Part shown: piece after piece, positions 10,467 through 18,951 of the stretch
Position numbering within the stretch: position 1 is the first letter of the stretch
Layout of the letters: each line of letters begins with the position of its first letter
Origin: Spirabiliibacterium pneumoniae
GTDB lineage: Bacteria > Pseudomonadota > Gammaproteobacteria > Enterobacterales > Pasteurellaceae
Assembly: GCF_014884995.1 (NCBI RefSeq)
Contig: NZ_JABMII010000006.1
Coordinates: 62,001-126,000, forward strand
Direction of reading: 5' to 3'
Length of the DNA stretch: 64,000 nt
Notes under the pieces: model-generated
Database searches by the model: none
Told to the model about the DNA's origin: nothing
What the model saw: only the letters and a program-made list of their open reading frames with translations
Program-made: the position numbers and the translations under genes

Positions 10467-11888
10467 ATGGACTACATTAAGCAATTTTTTGATTTGATTG
10501 GCGATCTCACCTGGGGGTGGGCGTTAATTCCGATGTTAATTATCTTTGGGCTGCTGTTTAGCATCATCAGCAACTGGGCTCAATTTCGCTATTTCGGGCG
10601 TATGTTCCACTTTTTACGCTCAGACAAGCAAACCCAAAATAAAGAGGCAATTAGTGGGCGACAAGCCTTGCTGCTCTCCATTGGCGGGCGCGTAGGCGGT
10701 GGCAACATTGCTGGTGTTGCGGTGGCCATCTCGCTTGGTGGACCAGGCGCAGTATTTTGGATGTGGGTGGTGGCACTCATTGGCATGGTGACCAGTATCA
10801 TTGAGTGTACACTTGCGCAGCTATTCAAACACAAAACAGCCGAAGGGCACTTTCGTGGCGGGCCAGCGCGCTTTATTTTGCACGGCTTAGGCGAAAAATA
10901 CCGCTGGATGGCAATCGTCTATTCTATTTGTCTCATGCTCTCATTTTCCATCGGCTTTAACGCCTTCCAAGGCAACACAGTAGCAGGCGCTGCGCTCGAC
11001 AGCCTTGGCATAGAACGTTTATGGACAGGAATAGCCCTGGCTGTGCTCGGTGGCTTAATTATTTTCGGCGGTATCAAACGCATCTCACAAGCTGCCGATG
11101 TCATCATCCCAATCATGGCGCTATTTTATTTGGTACTGGCGCTTATCGTTATCGTTATGAATGTCACTGAATTACCCGCGGTAATTGTCAGCATCGTGAA
11201 AAATGCCTTTGGGATCGATTCCGTTGTCGGCGGTGGCATGGGGGTGGCGATTTCACAAGGGATGCGCCGTGGCCTATTCTCCAATGAAGCTGGGCTTGGC
11301 TCTGCACCGAATGTGGCAGCCACAGCCTCGGTCAAACACCCTGTAACTCAAGGCATTGCGCAATCACTATCAGTGTTTATAGACACCATCGTGATTTGTA
11401 GCTGCACGGCGTTTATTATCTTGCTCGGTAAAGTGTATGTGCCTGGGGCTGAAATTGACGGCGTGGTGCTAACGCAACAATCGCTGGTGTATCACCTAGG
11501 AGATTGGTCAAAATACTTACTGACTTTCGCCATTTTACTGTTCTCTTTCAGCTCCATTATCTATAACTACTACCTTGGCGAAAATGCGTTGAGCTTCCTC
11601 TTTTTCGGCAAGCAAGAAAAACTGCCTATCTTTTTGCTACGCCTTGCTGTGATTGCAATTTTATTTATCGGCGCCACTGCCAAAGGCGCAACTGATGTTT
11701 TCTTCTTTGCTGATCCACTCATGGGTGTGCTTGCCTTGCTCAACTTATTGGCATTGATTATGCTCTTCCCAATCGCCTCGCGCTTGCTGCAAGACTACCG
11801 CCAGCAACTTAAACAAGGCGCTCAAGAGCCCGTTTTTGACCCAGATAAGTTTCCTGATCTCGACATTGATAGGAATGCGTGGAAGTGA
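10467..11888 (+). CDS. Sodium:alanine/glycine symporter, AGCS family
   Basis: This inner-membrane protein imports small neutral amino acids with sodium. It is 473 residues long with about 10-11 membrane segments and ends in a short charged cytoplasmic tail. The family motifs GGRVGGGNIAGVAVAISLGGPGA (from about residue 72), the FRGGPA segment, and GMRRGLFSNEAGLGSAPN are present. The start is preceded by TGGTGGA. It is monocistronic, divergent from the nanK-like gene, and ends at a strong terminator. The substrate (alanine, glycine or serine) cannot be read from sequence. Confidence 0.93.
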   Translation: MDYIKQFFDLIGDLTWGWALIPMLIIFGLLFSIISNWAQFRYFGRMFHFLRSDKQTQNKEAISGRQALLLSIGGRVGGGNIAGVAVAISLGGPGAVFWMWVVALIGMVTSIIECTLAQLFKHKTAEGHFRGGPARFILHGLGEKYRWMAIVYSICLMLSFSIGFNAFQGNTVAGAALDSLGIERLWTGIALAVLGGLIIFGGIKRISQAADVIIPIMALFYLVLALIVIVMNVTELPAVIVSIVKNAFGIDSVVGGGMGVAISQGMRRGLFSNEAGLGSAPNVAATASVKHPVTQGIAQSLSVFIDTIVICSCTAFIILLGKVYVPGAEIDGVVLTQQSLVYHLGDWSKYLLTFAILLFSFSSIIYNYYLGENALSFLFFGKQEKLPIFLLRLAVIAILFIGATAKGATDVFFFADPLMGVLALLNLLALIMLFPIASRLLQDYRQQLKQGAQEPVFDPDKFPDLDIDRNAWK

Positions 11889-11903
11889 TCAGTGAAACAT
11901 GAC

Positions 11904-11930
11904 AAAAGACCGCACTTTGCGGTCTTTTTT
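11904..11930. terminator. Terminator of the AGCS symporter gene
   Basis: An 11-base-pair stem (11904-11914 with 11918-11928), rich in the uptake-signal sequence, is followed by T6. The A run on its left could also stop transcripts from the tRNA array on the other strand. A second uptake signal follows at 11934. Confidence 0.88.
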
Positions 11931-12035
11931 ATAAAGTGCGGTTAAGTCCATGCCACATTTTTGACACACTTTACGCAAAGTGCAATATGTTATATTGAGA
12001 TATAAATTACAATATACTGAAAATAAAAAGGAATT

Positions 12036-12111
12036 TGGTGGGTCGTGAGAGGCTCGAACTCTCGACCAACGGATTAAGAGTCCGCTGCTCTACCAACTGA
12101 GCTAACAACCC
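12036..12111 (-). tRNA. tRNA-Lys (anticodon CTT)
   Basis: The 76-base gene has an encoded CCA end (12036-12038), acceptor GGGTTGT/ACGACCC with one G-U pair, and anticodon CTT (complement at 12076-12078), which reads AAG. The T stem is GAGAG/CTCTC, different from its neighbours (GAAGG/CCTTC) but with both strands changed together, so pairing is kept. It is the last gene of the five-gene array. A CTT tRNA-Lys is not needed in bacteria with TTT tRNA-Lys and is absent from E. coli. Confidence 0.97.
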
Positions 12112-12130
12112 ATATCTAGTTGAAACTCGG

Positions 12131-12206
12131 TGGTGGGTCGTGAAGGATTCGAACCTTCGACCAACGGATTAAAAGTCCGCTGCTCTACCGACTGAGCTAA
12201 CGACCC
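12131..12206 (-). tRNA. tRNA-Lys (anticodon TTT)
   Basis: A 76-base cloverleaf with encoded CCA, acceptor GGGTCGT/ACGACCC and anticodon TTT. It is identical to the copies at 12317 and 12409, and is fourth in transcription order. Confidence 0.98.
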
Positions 12207-12222
12207 ATCAGGGAATTTAAAG

Positions 12223-12298
12223 TGGTGGGTCGTGAAGGATTCGAACCTTCGACCAACGGATTAAAAGTCCGCTGCTCTACCGGCTGAGCTAACGACCC
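12223..12298 (-). tRNA. tRNA-Lys (anticodon TTT)
   Basis: Same as the neighbouring TTT copies except for one D-loop base (AGCCGG instead of AGTCGG). CCA is encoded. It is third in the array. Confidence 0.98.
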
Positions 12299-12316
12299 AT
12301 CAAAGGGCTTAAGTCA

Positions 12317-12392
12317 TGGTGGGTCGTGAAGGATTCGAACCTTCGACCAACGGATTAAAAGTCCGCTGCTCTACCGACTGAGCTAACGACCC
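12317..12392 (-). tRNA. tRNA-Lys (anticodon TTT)
   Basis: A 76-base tRNA-Lys with encoded CCA, second in the array. The spacers between genes are 16-24 bases long, as expected for a single processed precursor. Confidence 0.98.
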
Positions 12393-12408
12393 ATCAGAGA
12401 AACTTAAG

Positions 12409-12484
12409 TGGTGGGTCGTGAAGGATTCGAACCTTCGACCAACGGATTAAAAGTCCGCTGCTCTACCGACTGAGCTAACGACCC
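12409..12484 (-). tRNA. tRNA-Lys (anticodon TTT)
   Basis: First gene of the array in transcription order, 76 bases with encoded CCA. A promoter lies about 30 bases upstream. Confidence 0.98.
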
Positions 12485-12513
12485 ACAATGCTACATCACT
12501 GTAACGAGCCACT

Positions 12514-12541
12514 ATGATACTTATTTCACAGAACATATCAA
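12514..12541 (-). promoter_or_regulatory. Sigma-70 promoter of the tRNA-Lys array
   Basis: On the minus strand TTGATA (12536-12541) and TATCAT (12514-12519) are separated by 16 bases, 30 bases before the first tRNA. Both hexamers match the consensus at five and four positions respectively. Confidence 0.65.
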
Positions 12542-12610
12542 TCAAAAATTGCATTTTTTTGCTTGATTGTCTGATTTGTCTACAATTTAGTGTTTAAAAT
12601 GCGTAAATAT

Positions 12611-12637
12611 AAAAAAACCTCAGCCAAGCTGAGGTTT
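12611..12637 (-). terminator. Terminator of the tol-pal operon
   Basis: A 10-base-pair stem (12615-12624 with 12628-12637) with a three-base loop is followed on the minus strand by seven U. It lies 20 bases after the pal stop and separates pal from the tRNA promoter. Confidence 0.93.
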
Positions 12638-12657
12638 CAAAATATTTGCCTTTGCAA

Positions 12658-13125
12658 TTAGTACGCTAACACCGCGCGACGGTTTTTAGCGTAGTCTGCT
12701 TCTGAGTGACCCAATACCGCTGGTTTTTCTTCACCGTAAGAAACTGTTGACAGTTGGTTGCCATTAACACCTTTATTTACAAGGTAGTTAACTACAGCAT
12801 CAGCACGACGTTGGCCAAGTGCGATGTTGTATTCTGGTGTACCACGTTCGTCAGTATTACCTTCAACAAGTACTTTGCTTGTTGGAGTGGCTGTCAGATA
12901 CAACGCGTGAGCATCTAACAGTTGTTGATATTGACCTTCGATTGAGTATTGGTCAAAGCCAAAGTAAACGGTGTTGTAGCGTTGTTGCAAATCTGCAGCG
13001 CTGTAGCTACCGAACATTTGGCCATTGTTTTGACCTTGAGATGCAGACTCATCAGATGAGCTTCCACACGCTGTTAAAACAAGCGCTGGGGCTGCGATCA
13101 TAAGCACTTTTGCAAGTTTTTTCAT
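12658..13125 (-). CDS. pal: Peptidoglycan-associated lipoprotein Pal (P6-type)
   Basis: Pal anchors the outer membrane to peptidoglycan and is moved to the division site by TolB and TolQRA. The 155-residue precursor has a lipobox Leu-Thr-Ala-Cys with Cys20 as the lipidated residue, a short Ser/Gly/Gln-rich linker, and a C-terminal OmpA-like domain. The peptidoglycan-binding segment [20 protein letters not shown] and the end of the domain with KNRRAV are intact. Its homologue is the P6 antigen of Haemophilus. It is the last gene of the tol operon, 13 bases after tolB. No cpoB (ybgF) follows; a terminator and the tRNA-Lys array come instead. Confidence 0.98.
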   Translation of the reverse strand: MKKLAKVLMIAAPALVLTACGSSSDESASQGQNNGQMFGSYSAADLQQRYNTVYFGFDQYSIEGQYQQLLDAHALYLTATPTSKVLVEGNTDERGTPEYNIALGQRRADAVVNYLVNKGVNGNQLSTVSYGEEKPAVLGHSEADYAKNRRAVLAY

Positions 13126-13138
13126 TTAAGATTACTCC

Positions 13139-14443
13139 TTAGTTTTTAGTAAGAAATGGAGACCAAGCTGGGAACTTAATTTGACCGTCCACACCTGGCA
13201 ACCGCGCTTTAAAGCGTCCATCGGTAGACACCAATTGTAGCACTTTCCCCAAGCCTTGGGTAGAGCTATAAATAATCATAATGCCATTTGGTGATACACT
13301 TGGACTCTCGTCTAAGAAGGTTGAACCTAACACTTCAACTTTTCCTGTTGCGAGATCTTTTTTCACGATATGATCAGAATCGATCATAATGAGATTTTTA
13401 CCATCTGACGTGATTTGACCACTGTAACTGCGACCACCGCTACCAACATAACTAGCACCACCGCCGTTAGCACTCATCATATACACTTGCGGGCTGCCGC
13501 CACGGTCTGAAGTAAACACAATAGAGCGGCCATCTGGCGACCAGCTCGGCTCTGTGTTATTACCTGCATCACGGGTGAGCTGTACTTCACCGCCACCGTT
13601 AATGTTTTTCACATAAATATTCAATTTACCATCACGCGATGACGCATACGCAAGGCGCGAACCATCTGGTGAGAACGCTGGTGCACCATTATGACGTGGC
13701 GCAGAAGCCACCACTTTGCGCGCACCTGAATTAAGATCTTGCGTGACGATTTGAGATTTTTTATTCTCAAAACTCACATAAGCGAGTTTTTTGCCATCTG
13801 CCGACCAGCTTGGTGACATGATAGGTTGCGAACTGCGGTTAACGATAAATTGGTTGTGACCATCATAGTCTGCAACGCGCAATTCATAAGGTTTCGAACC
13901 GCCATTGTGCTGCACTACATAGGCAATACGAGTACGGAAAGCACCACGAATGCCTGTGAGCTTTTCAAACACTTCATCACTGACAGTGTGCGCGCCGTAA
14001 CGCAATTGTTTATTGTTTGGAATATGATAGCTGTTTTGCATTAATACGGAGCCTGCCGCACCACCACCGCCAATGGTATCCACCAGTTGATAAGCCACAT
14101 TGTAGCCTGCGCCATCTGGCGTGATTTGCCCAACCACGATTTCACTAATGCCCAACGCTGACCACGCTTCGGGGTTCACTTCACCCGCTGAAGCTGGCTT
14201 TTGTGGCATACGAGCAGGCGCAATGGGGTTAAATTTGCCACTATTGCGCAAATCTGCCGCGACAATATCCGCAATATCTTCTGGCGCACTGCCGGGGCCA
14301 TTCCATTTGAAAGGCACCACAGCGATAGGTTGCGCGCCATCGACCCCTTCATCAATCACAATGCGCACTTCTTCCGCTTTGACGCTGGCCACCAGCACAA
14401 ATAAGAAGCCAAGTGCGGTCAACATTTGCTTAAGTTGTTTCAT
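13139..14443 (-). CDS. tolB: Tol-Pal periplasmic protein TolB
   Basis: TolB is a periplasmic protein that binds Pal and, through TolA, transmits energy from TolQR. The 434-residue precursor has a cleavable signal peptide (about 1-23, ending Val-Lys-Ala), an N-terminal domain from EVRIVIDEG, and a six-bladed beta-propeller with repeats of the type Ser-Pro-Asp-Gly (for example [12 protein letters not shown] and [12 protein letters not shown]). The gene lies between tolA and pal with gaps of 27 and 13 bases. Confidence 0.98.
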   Translation of the reverse strand: MKQLKQMLTALGFLFVLVASVKAEEVRIVIDEGVDGAQPIAVVPFKWNGPGSAPEDIADIVAADLRNSGKFNPIAPARMPQKPASAGEVNPEAWSALGISEIVVGQITPDGAGYNVAYQLVDTIGGGGAAGSVLMQNSYHIPNNKQLRYGAHTVSDEVFEKLTGIRGAFRTRIAYVVQHNGGSKPYELRVADYDGHNQFIVNRSSQPIMSPSWSADGKKLAYVSFENKKSQIVTQDLNSGARKVVASAPRHNGAPAFSPDGSRLAYASSRDGKLNIYVKNINGGGEVQLTRDAGNNTEPSWSPDGRSIVFTSDRGGSPQVYMMSANGGGASYVGSGGRSYSGQITSDGKNLIMIDSDHIVKKDLATGKVEVLGSTFLDESPSVSPNGIMIIYSSTQGLGKVLQLVSTDGRFKARLPGVDGQIKFPAWSPFLTKN

Positions 14444-14470
14444 TCAAACCACCTATTATGAAAATTGCAT

Positions 14471-15691
14471 TTATTTTAAATCAAACTCAATGGTTGGATT
14501 TTTGTATTTATTGTAAACTGCATCCGACGGCGCTGCGGGCACTTTACGAGTACCTTTAATTGCACGCAGTGCAGAGTTACAAATATCGTTTGGGCCTGAC
14601 ACATTGTCATAGCCTAAAATGGTTCCATCGCGAGCCAGTGAAATACGTACGCTGCACACCTTACCAGCAAAACTAGGATCACGAATGAAGCGGCGTTGGA
14701 TCACACGTTTGATCATACCTGCGTATTGATCACCTACTTTATCACCATTACCACTTCCTGCCGCAGCACCTTGACCTTGTGAGCCTTTGCCGTTTTGGTT
14801 GGACCCGCGATTAGCCGAACCACCGCCAATAGTACCGTTGTTAATCAAGTCATCTAATGCGGCTTGCTGCGCAGCCTTCGCTTTCGCGGCTTTAGCTTTT
14901 ACATCAGCTTCGGCTTTCGCCTTGGCCTCAGCGGCGGCTTTGGCTTTTGCGTCAGCTTCAGCTTTTGCCTTGGCCTCAGCGGCAGCTTTGGCTTTTGCGT
15001 CAGCTTCCGCTTTTGCCTTGGCCTCAGCGGCAGCTTTGGCTTTTGCGTCAGCTTCCGCTTTCGCCTTGGCCTCAGCCGCGGCTTTGGCTTTCGCCTCGGC
15101 TTGGGCTTTCTCTTTGGCCTCAGCCGCAGCTTTGGCTTTCATCTCGGCTTGGGCTTTCTCTTTGGCCTCAGCGGCGGCTTTGGCTTTCGCCTCGGCTTGG
15201 GCTTTTAATTCGGCTTCTTTTTTTGCTTTTTCTGCCAATTGAGCTTGGCGTTGAGCCTCTTCTTTAGCTTGTTTCTCTTGCTGTAATTTTTGTTGTTGCA
15301 ATTTTTCTTGTTCTTGTTTTTGGCGTTGCGCCTCTTCCCGCGCCTGCTCAGCTTTTTGCTTTTCAGCCTCGCGTTGTTTTGCAAGCTCGCGCTGCTTTTG
15401 TGCCTCACGTTGTTTTTGTTCACGTTCGGCAATTTCACGCTTTTCTTGCTCTTGTTTAGCGCGTTCAACATCGCCTTTTTGTTGCTGTTTAACACGGCCT
15501 AACTCGCGCGCAGCTTGGCCTGTGTCAACCATCACCACACCCATGGTGTCGCCGTCGCCTTCACCGCCGCCCATCGCTGGCATATAGCGATACCAAAGCG
15601 AGCCGAGAATGAGCGTAAGAAAAAGGAGTACATGCAGCAAGATTGAAACAACAACCGCACGACTTAACTTCTTGTTTTTATCACTTCGCAC
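14471..15691 (-). CDS. tolA: Tol-Pal envelope-spanning protein TolA
   Basis: TolA links the TolQR motor in the inner membrane to TolB/Pal. The 406-residue protein has one N-terminal membrane helix (about 11-34), a long Ala/Lys/Glu helix (about 65-280), a Gly/Ser/Asn-rich hinge (about 285-318), and the C-terminal TolB-binding domain with DQYAGMIKRVIQRRF and the disulfide-type cysteines 346 and 371. The helical part holds six tandem 16-residue repeats (residues 169-264). It follows tolR by 14 bases. Confidence 0.97.
   Translation of the reverse strand: MRSDKNKKLSRAVVVSILLHVLLFLTLILGSLWYRYMPAMGGGEGDGDTMGVVMVDTGQAARELGRVKQQQKGDVERAKQEQEKREIAEREQKQREAQKQRELAKQREAEKQKAEQAREEAQRQKQEQEKLQQQKLQQEKQAKEEAQRQAQLAEKAKKEAELKAQAEAKAKAAAEAKEKAQAEMKAKAAAEAKEKAQAEAKAKAAAEAKAKAEADAKAKAAAEAKAKAEADAKAKAAAEAKAKAEADAKAKAAAEAKAKAEADVKAKAAKAKAAQQAALDDLINNGTIGGGSANRGSNQNGKGSQGQGAAAGSGNGDKVGDQYAGMIKRVIQRRFIRDPSFAGKVCSVRISLARDGTILGYDNVSGPNDICNSALRAIKGTRKVPAAPSDAVYNKYKNPTIEFDLK
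14900..15187 (-). repeat. tolA: Six 48-bp tandem repeats in tolA
   Basis: Residues 169-264 of TolA consist of six 16-residue units. Two have the form KAKAAAEAKEKAQAE plus Met or Ala, and four have the form KAKAAAEAKAKAEAD plus Ala or Val. At the DNA level the last four units are nearly identical. All repeats are a multiple of three, so copy-number change would alter helix length without breaking the frame. Confidence 0.93.
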
Positions 15692-15705
15692 ACTGCTTCC
15701 TTTGC

Positions 15706-16128
15706 TTAGAGCGGGTTGGTCATCAAACCTGCTTTGTCAACACCAGCCAAATGGAGCAAACTCAGCCCCTTGATAATCTCTTCATAGGGGGCATCTTTTG
15801 CGCCCCCCACCAAAAAGGTCGTTTGGTTGTCTTTGTCGTAAATCGCTTTTGACATTTCAGTGACCGCACTTTCACTTAAATTTTCATTGCGTTGCCCGTC
15901 GATCACCAGCGTGTATTCCCCCACGCCCGTGACTTCCAAAATCACTGGTGTTTTGTCTTCATTAGAGACACTTTTGCTGTCGGTAGAATCAGGCAGCTCC
16001 ACCTCAACACTTTGGCTGATGATAGGCGCCGTGGCCATAAAAATCAGCAATAGCACCAATAACACGTCCAAAAATGGCACAATATTGATTTCTGACTTGA
16101 TATTACGTCTTTGACGTCGATATGCCAT
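15706..16128 (-). CDS. tolR: Tol-Pal proton-channel subunit TolR
   Basis: TolR is an ExbD-family inner-membrane protein that forms the stator and proton path with TolQ. The 140-residue protein has a short basic cytoplasmic start (YRRQRRNIKSEIN), one membrane helix (about 19-38) with the key aspartate in VPFLDVLLVLLLIFMATAP, and a periplasmic domain ending in AGLMTNPL. It is separated from tolQ by 11 bases. An uptake signal lies at 15863. Confidence 0.98.
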   Translation of the reverse strand: MAYRRQRRNIKSEINIVPFLDVLLVLLLIFMATAPIISQSVEVELPDSTDSKSVSNEDKTPVILEVTGVGEYTLVIDGQRNENLSESAVTEMSKAIYDKDNQTTFLVGGAKDAPYEEIIKGLSLLHLAGVDKAGLMTNPL

Positions 16129-16139
16129 AACAACCTCGA

Positions 16140-16826
16140 TTACGCTACTTGATGTTTTGCAAAGGCTTGGCGATGCAAAATGGTGGTGAACTCATCAATA
16201 AAGTTGCTGTAATTTTGCTCCAGTTTGCTCACCCGCAAGCTTAAGCGGTTATAGGCCATTACCGCTGGGATCGCGGCAAACAAACCAATGGCAGTGGCAA
16301 TCAAGGCTTCAGCAATCCCTGGTGCGACCATTTGCAAGGTTGCTTGTTTAACGTTACTCAATGCCATAAATGCGTGCATAATCCCCCACACGGTGCCGAA
16401 TAAACCGATATATGGACTAATAGAGGCTACGGTTGCCAAAAATGGAATGCGGTTTTCCACATCTTCAATTTCGCGGTTAAGGGTAAGATTCATCGCACGC
16501 GTAGTGCCTTGAATCACGGCTTCAGGTGAACTGTGGGTCGACTGCAAACGCAGAAATTCTTTAAAACCAACATAAAAAATCTGCTCGCTGCCACTTAAGC
16601 CATCACGACGATTTTCAAGCCCATCGTAGAGTTTATGTAGGTCTTCACCCGACCAAAAGCGATCTTCAAACGTGGCGGACGATTTCAGTGCTTGGCGCAA
16701 AATGGCACTACGCTGGATCATGATCGCCCAAGAGATAATAGAAAACAGGATAAGAATACCAATTACGATTTGCACCACGATACTGGCATCTAAAAATAAT
16801 TGTAGAAAGTTTAACTCGTTTGACAT
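16140..16826 (-). CDS. tolQ: Tol-Pal proton-channel subunit TolQ
   Basis: TolQ is an ExbB/MotA-family protein with three membrane helices that, with TolR, converts the proton gradient into motion of TolA. I choose the ATG at 16826, giving 228 residues and a GAGG site 8 bases upstream. A TTG four codons earlier (16838) would overlap ybgC and has no better support. The conserved third helix region [13 protein letters not shown] and [22 protein letters not shown] are present. Confidence 0.97.
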   Translation of the reverse strand: MSNELNFLQLFLDASIVVQIVIGILILFSIISWAIMIQRSAILRQALKSSATFEDRFWSGEDLHKLYDGLENRRDGLSGSEQIFYVGFKEFLRLQSTHSSPEAVIQGTTRAMNLTLNREIEDVENRIPFLATVASISPYIGLFGTVWGIMHAFMALSNVKQATLQMVAPGIAEALIATAIGLFAAIPAVMAYNRLSLRVSKLEQNYSNFIDEFTTILHRQAFAKHQVA

Positions 16827-16834
16827 TAAAAACC

Positions 16835-17248
16835 TCAATCGTCAAGATCACTACTTGGTAAAATAAAAGCACTGCGAATTTCAGTTGGCAGTGCCATCGG
16901 TTTCATTTTGCTTAAATTGACCGCAACCACCACCACTGTGGCCTGCGACAGACAGTTATCACTGCGCCATAGACTTTGCTTAAACACTAAGCTTGCACCT
17001 TTGATTTCGCTGACCGCACTTTGCACAACTAACGTATCATCGAGCCTAGCGGGCTGGCGATAATCAATCTCCAACCGCTTCACCACAAAGGCAAGCTGGC
17101 GTTCAGCTAACAATGCCTGCTGCGAAAAGCCAAGCTGGCGCAAATATTCGGTGCGCGCACGCTCAAAAAAGTGCAAATAGCGCGCGTGATAAACCACGCC
17201 ACCAGCGTCGGTGTCCTCGTAATATACGCGTAGGTCAAAATGATGCAC
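16835..17248 (-). CDS. ybgC: Acyl-CoA thioesterase YbgC of the tol operon
   Basis: YbgC is a cytoplasmic hot-dog-fold thioesterase acting on short acyl-CoA or acyl-ACP, usually the first gene of the tol-pal operon. The motif [18 protein letters not shown] contains the catalytic Asp of the 4-hydroxybenzoyl-CoA-type active site. I prefer the GTG start at 17248, which has a GGAG site seven bases upstream and gives a start close to the E. coli protein (137 residues). A TTG at 17284 would add 12 unconserved residues. The stop is 8 bases before the tolQ start. Confidence 0.93.
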   Translation of the reverse strand: MHHFDLRVYYEDTDAGGVVYHARYLHFFERARTEYLRQLGFSQQALLAERQLAFVVKRLEIDYRQPARLDDTLVVQSAVSEIKGASLVFKQSLWRSDNCLSQATVVVVAVNLSKMKPMALPTEIRSAFILPSSDLDD

Positions 17249-17368
17249 GGCGCAACTCCACTCTTCAAAGCTTGATATTATCAAGAATTTCTGCCCAATT
17301 GTCTAGCAATTGCATAACAGTTATCCAATATTACGCATTTAGACCGCACTTTTACTTGATTGTTCGAT

Positions 17369-17393
17369 AAAAAGCATCCCTTAGAGATGCTTT
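17369..17393 (-). terminator. Terminator of the cydABX-ybgE operon
   Basis: Stem AAAGCATC/GATGCTTT (17371-17378 with 17386-17393) with a seven-base loop, followed on the minus strand by five U. It lies four bases after the ybgE stop and separates cyd from tol, which are adjacent but differently transcribed. Confidence 0.85.
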
Positions 17394-17396
17394 ATG

Positions 17397-17684
17397 CTAG
17401 AAAAGGTAGATAAATGCTAGCCCTGAAATAGCCGCAATGTAGCCGATGAACGGATTGAAAATCAGTTTCCAACGTGCTTTGATGAGATCAAGCCCGATAC
17501 CATGAATCCATAAAATGGATGTTCCCCAAATCAAAAAGGACGTAAACAACGGCGACGGTCCACCAAAATCCAAAGCAAAACGTTTCGCATTGATAAACAA
17601 AGTGACCATCAATACCACGGCTAAGATAAGTGAAAGGGCTCGCCAGGAGCCCTTGTTGACTGATTGATAGAGTTTATCAAGCAT
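17397..17684 (-). CDS. ybgE: Cyd operon protein YbgE
   Basis: YbgE is a small inner-membrane protein always found with cytochrome bd genes; its exact role is not settled. The 95-residue protein has three hydrophobic segments (about 15-31, 45-62 and 74-94) and the family residues ILWIHGIGLD. It starts three bases after the cydX stop, so it belongs to the same transcript. The order cydA-cydB-cydX-ybgE-(ybgC-tol) is the same as in E. coli. Confidence 0.92.
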   Translation of the reverse strand: MLDKLYQSVNKGSWRALSLILAVVLMVTLFINAKRFALDFGGPSPLFTSFLIWGTSILWIHGIGLDLIKARWKLIFNPFIGYIAAISGLAFIYLF

Positions 17685-17687
17685 TAT

Positions 17688-17789
17688 TTACTCGTTATCA
17701 AAAGTGCCTGTTTTTTCAGCACTAATCGTCACGATGGCTGAGAACATCACAGCAAGCATAACACCCAAGATCCATACAACATAATACAT
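17688..17789 (-). CDS. cydX: Cytochrome bd small subunit CydX
   Basis: CydX is a single-helix subunit needed for stable, active cytochrome bd-I oxidase. The gene encodes only 33 residues, beginning MYYVVWILGVMLAV, with the conserved Trp-Ile-Leu-Gly near the N terminus and a Glu just after the helix (residue 25). A perfect AGGAGG ribosome-binding site overlaps the cydB stop codon, seven bases before the ATG. It lies between cydB and ybgE on the same strand, exactly where CydX is expected. Confidence 0.95.
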   Translation of the reverse strand: MYYVVWILGVMLAVMFSAIVTISAEKTGTFDNE

Positions 17790-17800
17790 CGTGTGTCCTC

Positions 17801-18937
17801 CTAGTAAAGTGAGCTTTTGTTGTTTTCAATGAAGTTACTGTCGATGCGGCCAAACATTTTAATGTATGCCCAAATAGTGTACGCCAGCAAAATCACCACG
17901 AAAACGAGAGCAAAGCCAAGCATCAAGGTCAACGTTAATTGACTTGATGTTGCATCCCACATGGTTAAACTTGTGTTCGGCTGTGTAATTGATGGCATAA
18001 TGAATGGGAACATTGCCACACCACAGGTGAAAATAATACCAGCCATAGTCAATGATGAGAACAAGAAGGCAAAACCTGAGCGGTTAGCTTTCGAGAACAC
18101 AATGTTCAACAACGCGCCCACCAAGCCCAACGCCGGTAAAGCCCATAAGATTGGCATCGCTTTAAAGTTATTGAACCATGCGCCTGTTTCCAGCGCCACT
18201 TCTTTGCCCAATGGGGTTGAAGCCGCGTTGTGATCCATCACGCTCGTGACCACAAAGCCGTCTTTGAACAACAACCACACACCCGCTAATGCAAAGGTAA
18301 TCAAGGTTGCAAAAGCACCCACTTGAGTGACCATTCTGGCACGGTCACGTAAATCACCTGTAGTTTTCATTTGCAGCCATGCCGCGCCTTGAGTGGTCAG
18401 CATAGACAAACTAATCAAGCCACACAGTAACGCGAAAGGATTCAATAAGCCCCAGAAAGAGCCAGTGTATTTCACTTGCAAAATATCATTGAATTCAAAT
18501 GGCACACCTTGCAATAGGTTGCCAAAGGCAACACCAAACACCAATGATGGCACCAAGCCACTGATGCAAAGGCCCCAATCCCACGCACTACGCCATTTTG
18601 GACTGTCGATTTTTGCACGATACTCCAAGCCCACTGGGCGGAAGAATAACGCAGCCAACACCAAAATCATGGCAATGAAAAAGCCTGAAAACGAGGTGGC
18701 ATACACCATCGGCCATGCAGCAAACATTGCGCCCCCTGCGGTGAGTAACCAGACTTGGTTACCATCCCAGTGTGGGGCGATGGTATTAATCATCACACGA
18801 CGCTCAACTTCTTTTTTGCCTGCAAATGGCAACAAGGTCAACACGCCCATGTCAAAACCGTCTGTTACTGCAAATCCTAACAGCAATACGCCAACCAGCA
18901 GCCACCAGATAAAACGGAGAATTTCGTAATCAATCAT
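17801..18937 (-). CDS. cydB: Cytochrome bd ubiquinol oxidase subunit II
   Basis: CydB is the second large subunit of the oxygen reductase cytochrome bd in the inner membrane. It is 378 residues with about eight or nine membrane helices. It starts MIDYEILRFIWWLLVG, and contains the family segments GFDMGVL and APHWDGNQVWLLTAGGAMFAAWP. The gene is 14 bases after cydA. The last bases overlap the strong ribosome-binding site of cydX. Confidence 0.98.
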   Translation of the reverse strand: MIDYEILRFIWWLLVGVLLLGFAVTDGFDMGVLTLLPFAGKKEVERRVMINTIAPHWDGNQVWLLTAGGAMFAAWPMVYATSFSGFFIAMILVLAALFFRPVGLEYRAKIDSPKWRSAWDWGLCISGLVPSLVFGVAFGNLLQGVPFEFNDILQVKYTGSFWGLLNPFALLCGLISLSMLTTQGAAWLQMKTTGDLRDRARMVTQVGAFATLITFALAGVWLLFKDGFVVTSVMDHNAASTPLGKEVALETGAWFNNFKAMPILWALPALGLVGALLNIVFSKANRSGFAFLFSSLTMAGIIFTCGVAMFPFIMPSITQPNTSLTMWDATSSQLTLTLMLGFALVFVVILLAYTIWAYIKMFGRIDSNFIENNKSSLY

Positions 18938-18951
18938 CTTTTGTCTCCTGC

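Noticed and set aside
12001-12111. Possible phage attachment site at the end of the tRNA-Lys array
   Set aside because: No integrase or phage gene follows, and I see no partial duplicate of the tRNA 3' end outside the array.
14787-15242. Plus-strand open frames rich in Ala-Phe-Ala-Ser across tolA
   Set aside because: They are the complement of the Ala/Lys/Glu repeats of tolA, which stay open in several frames because of the 48-bp repeat.
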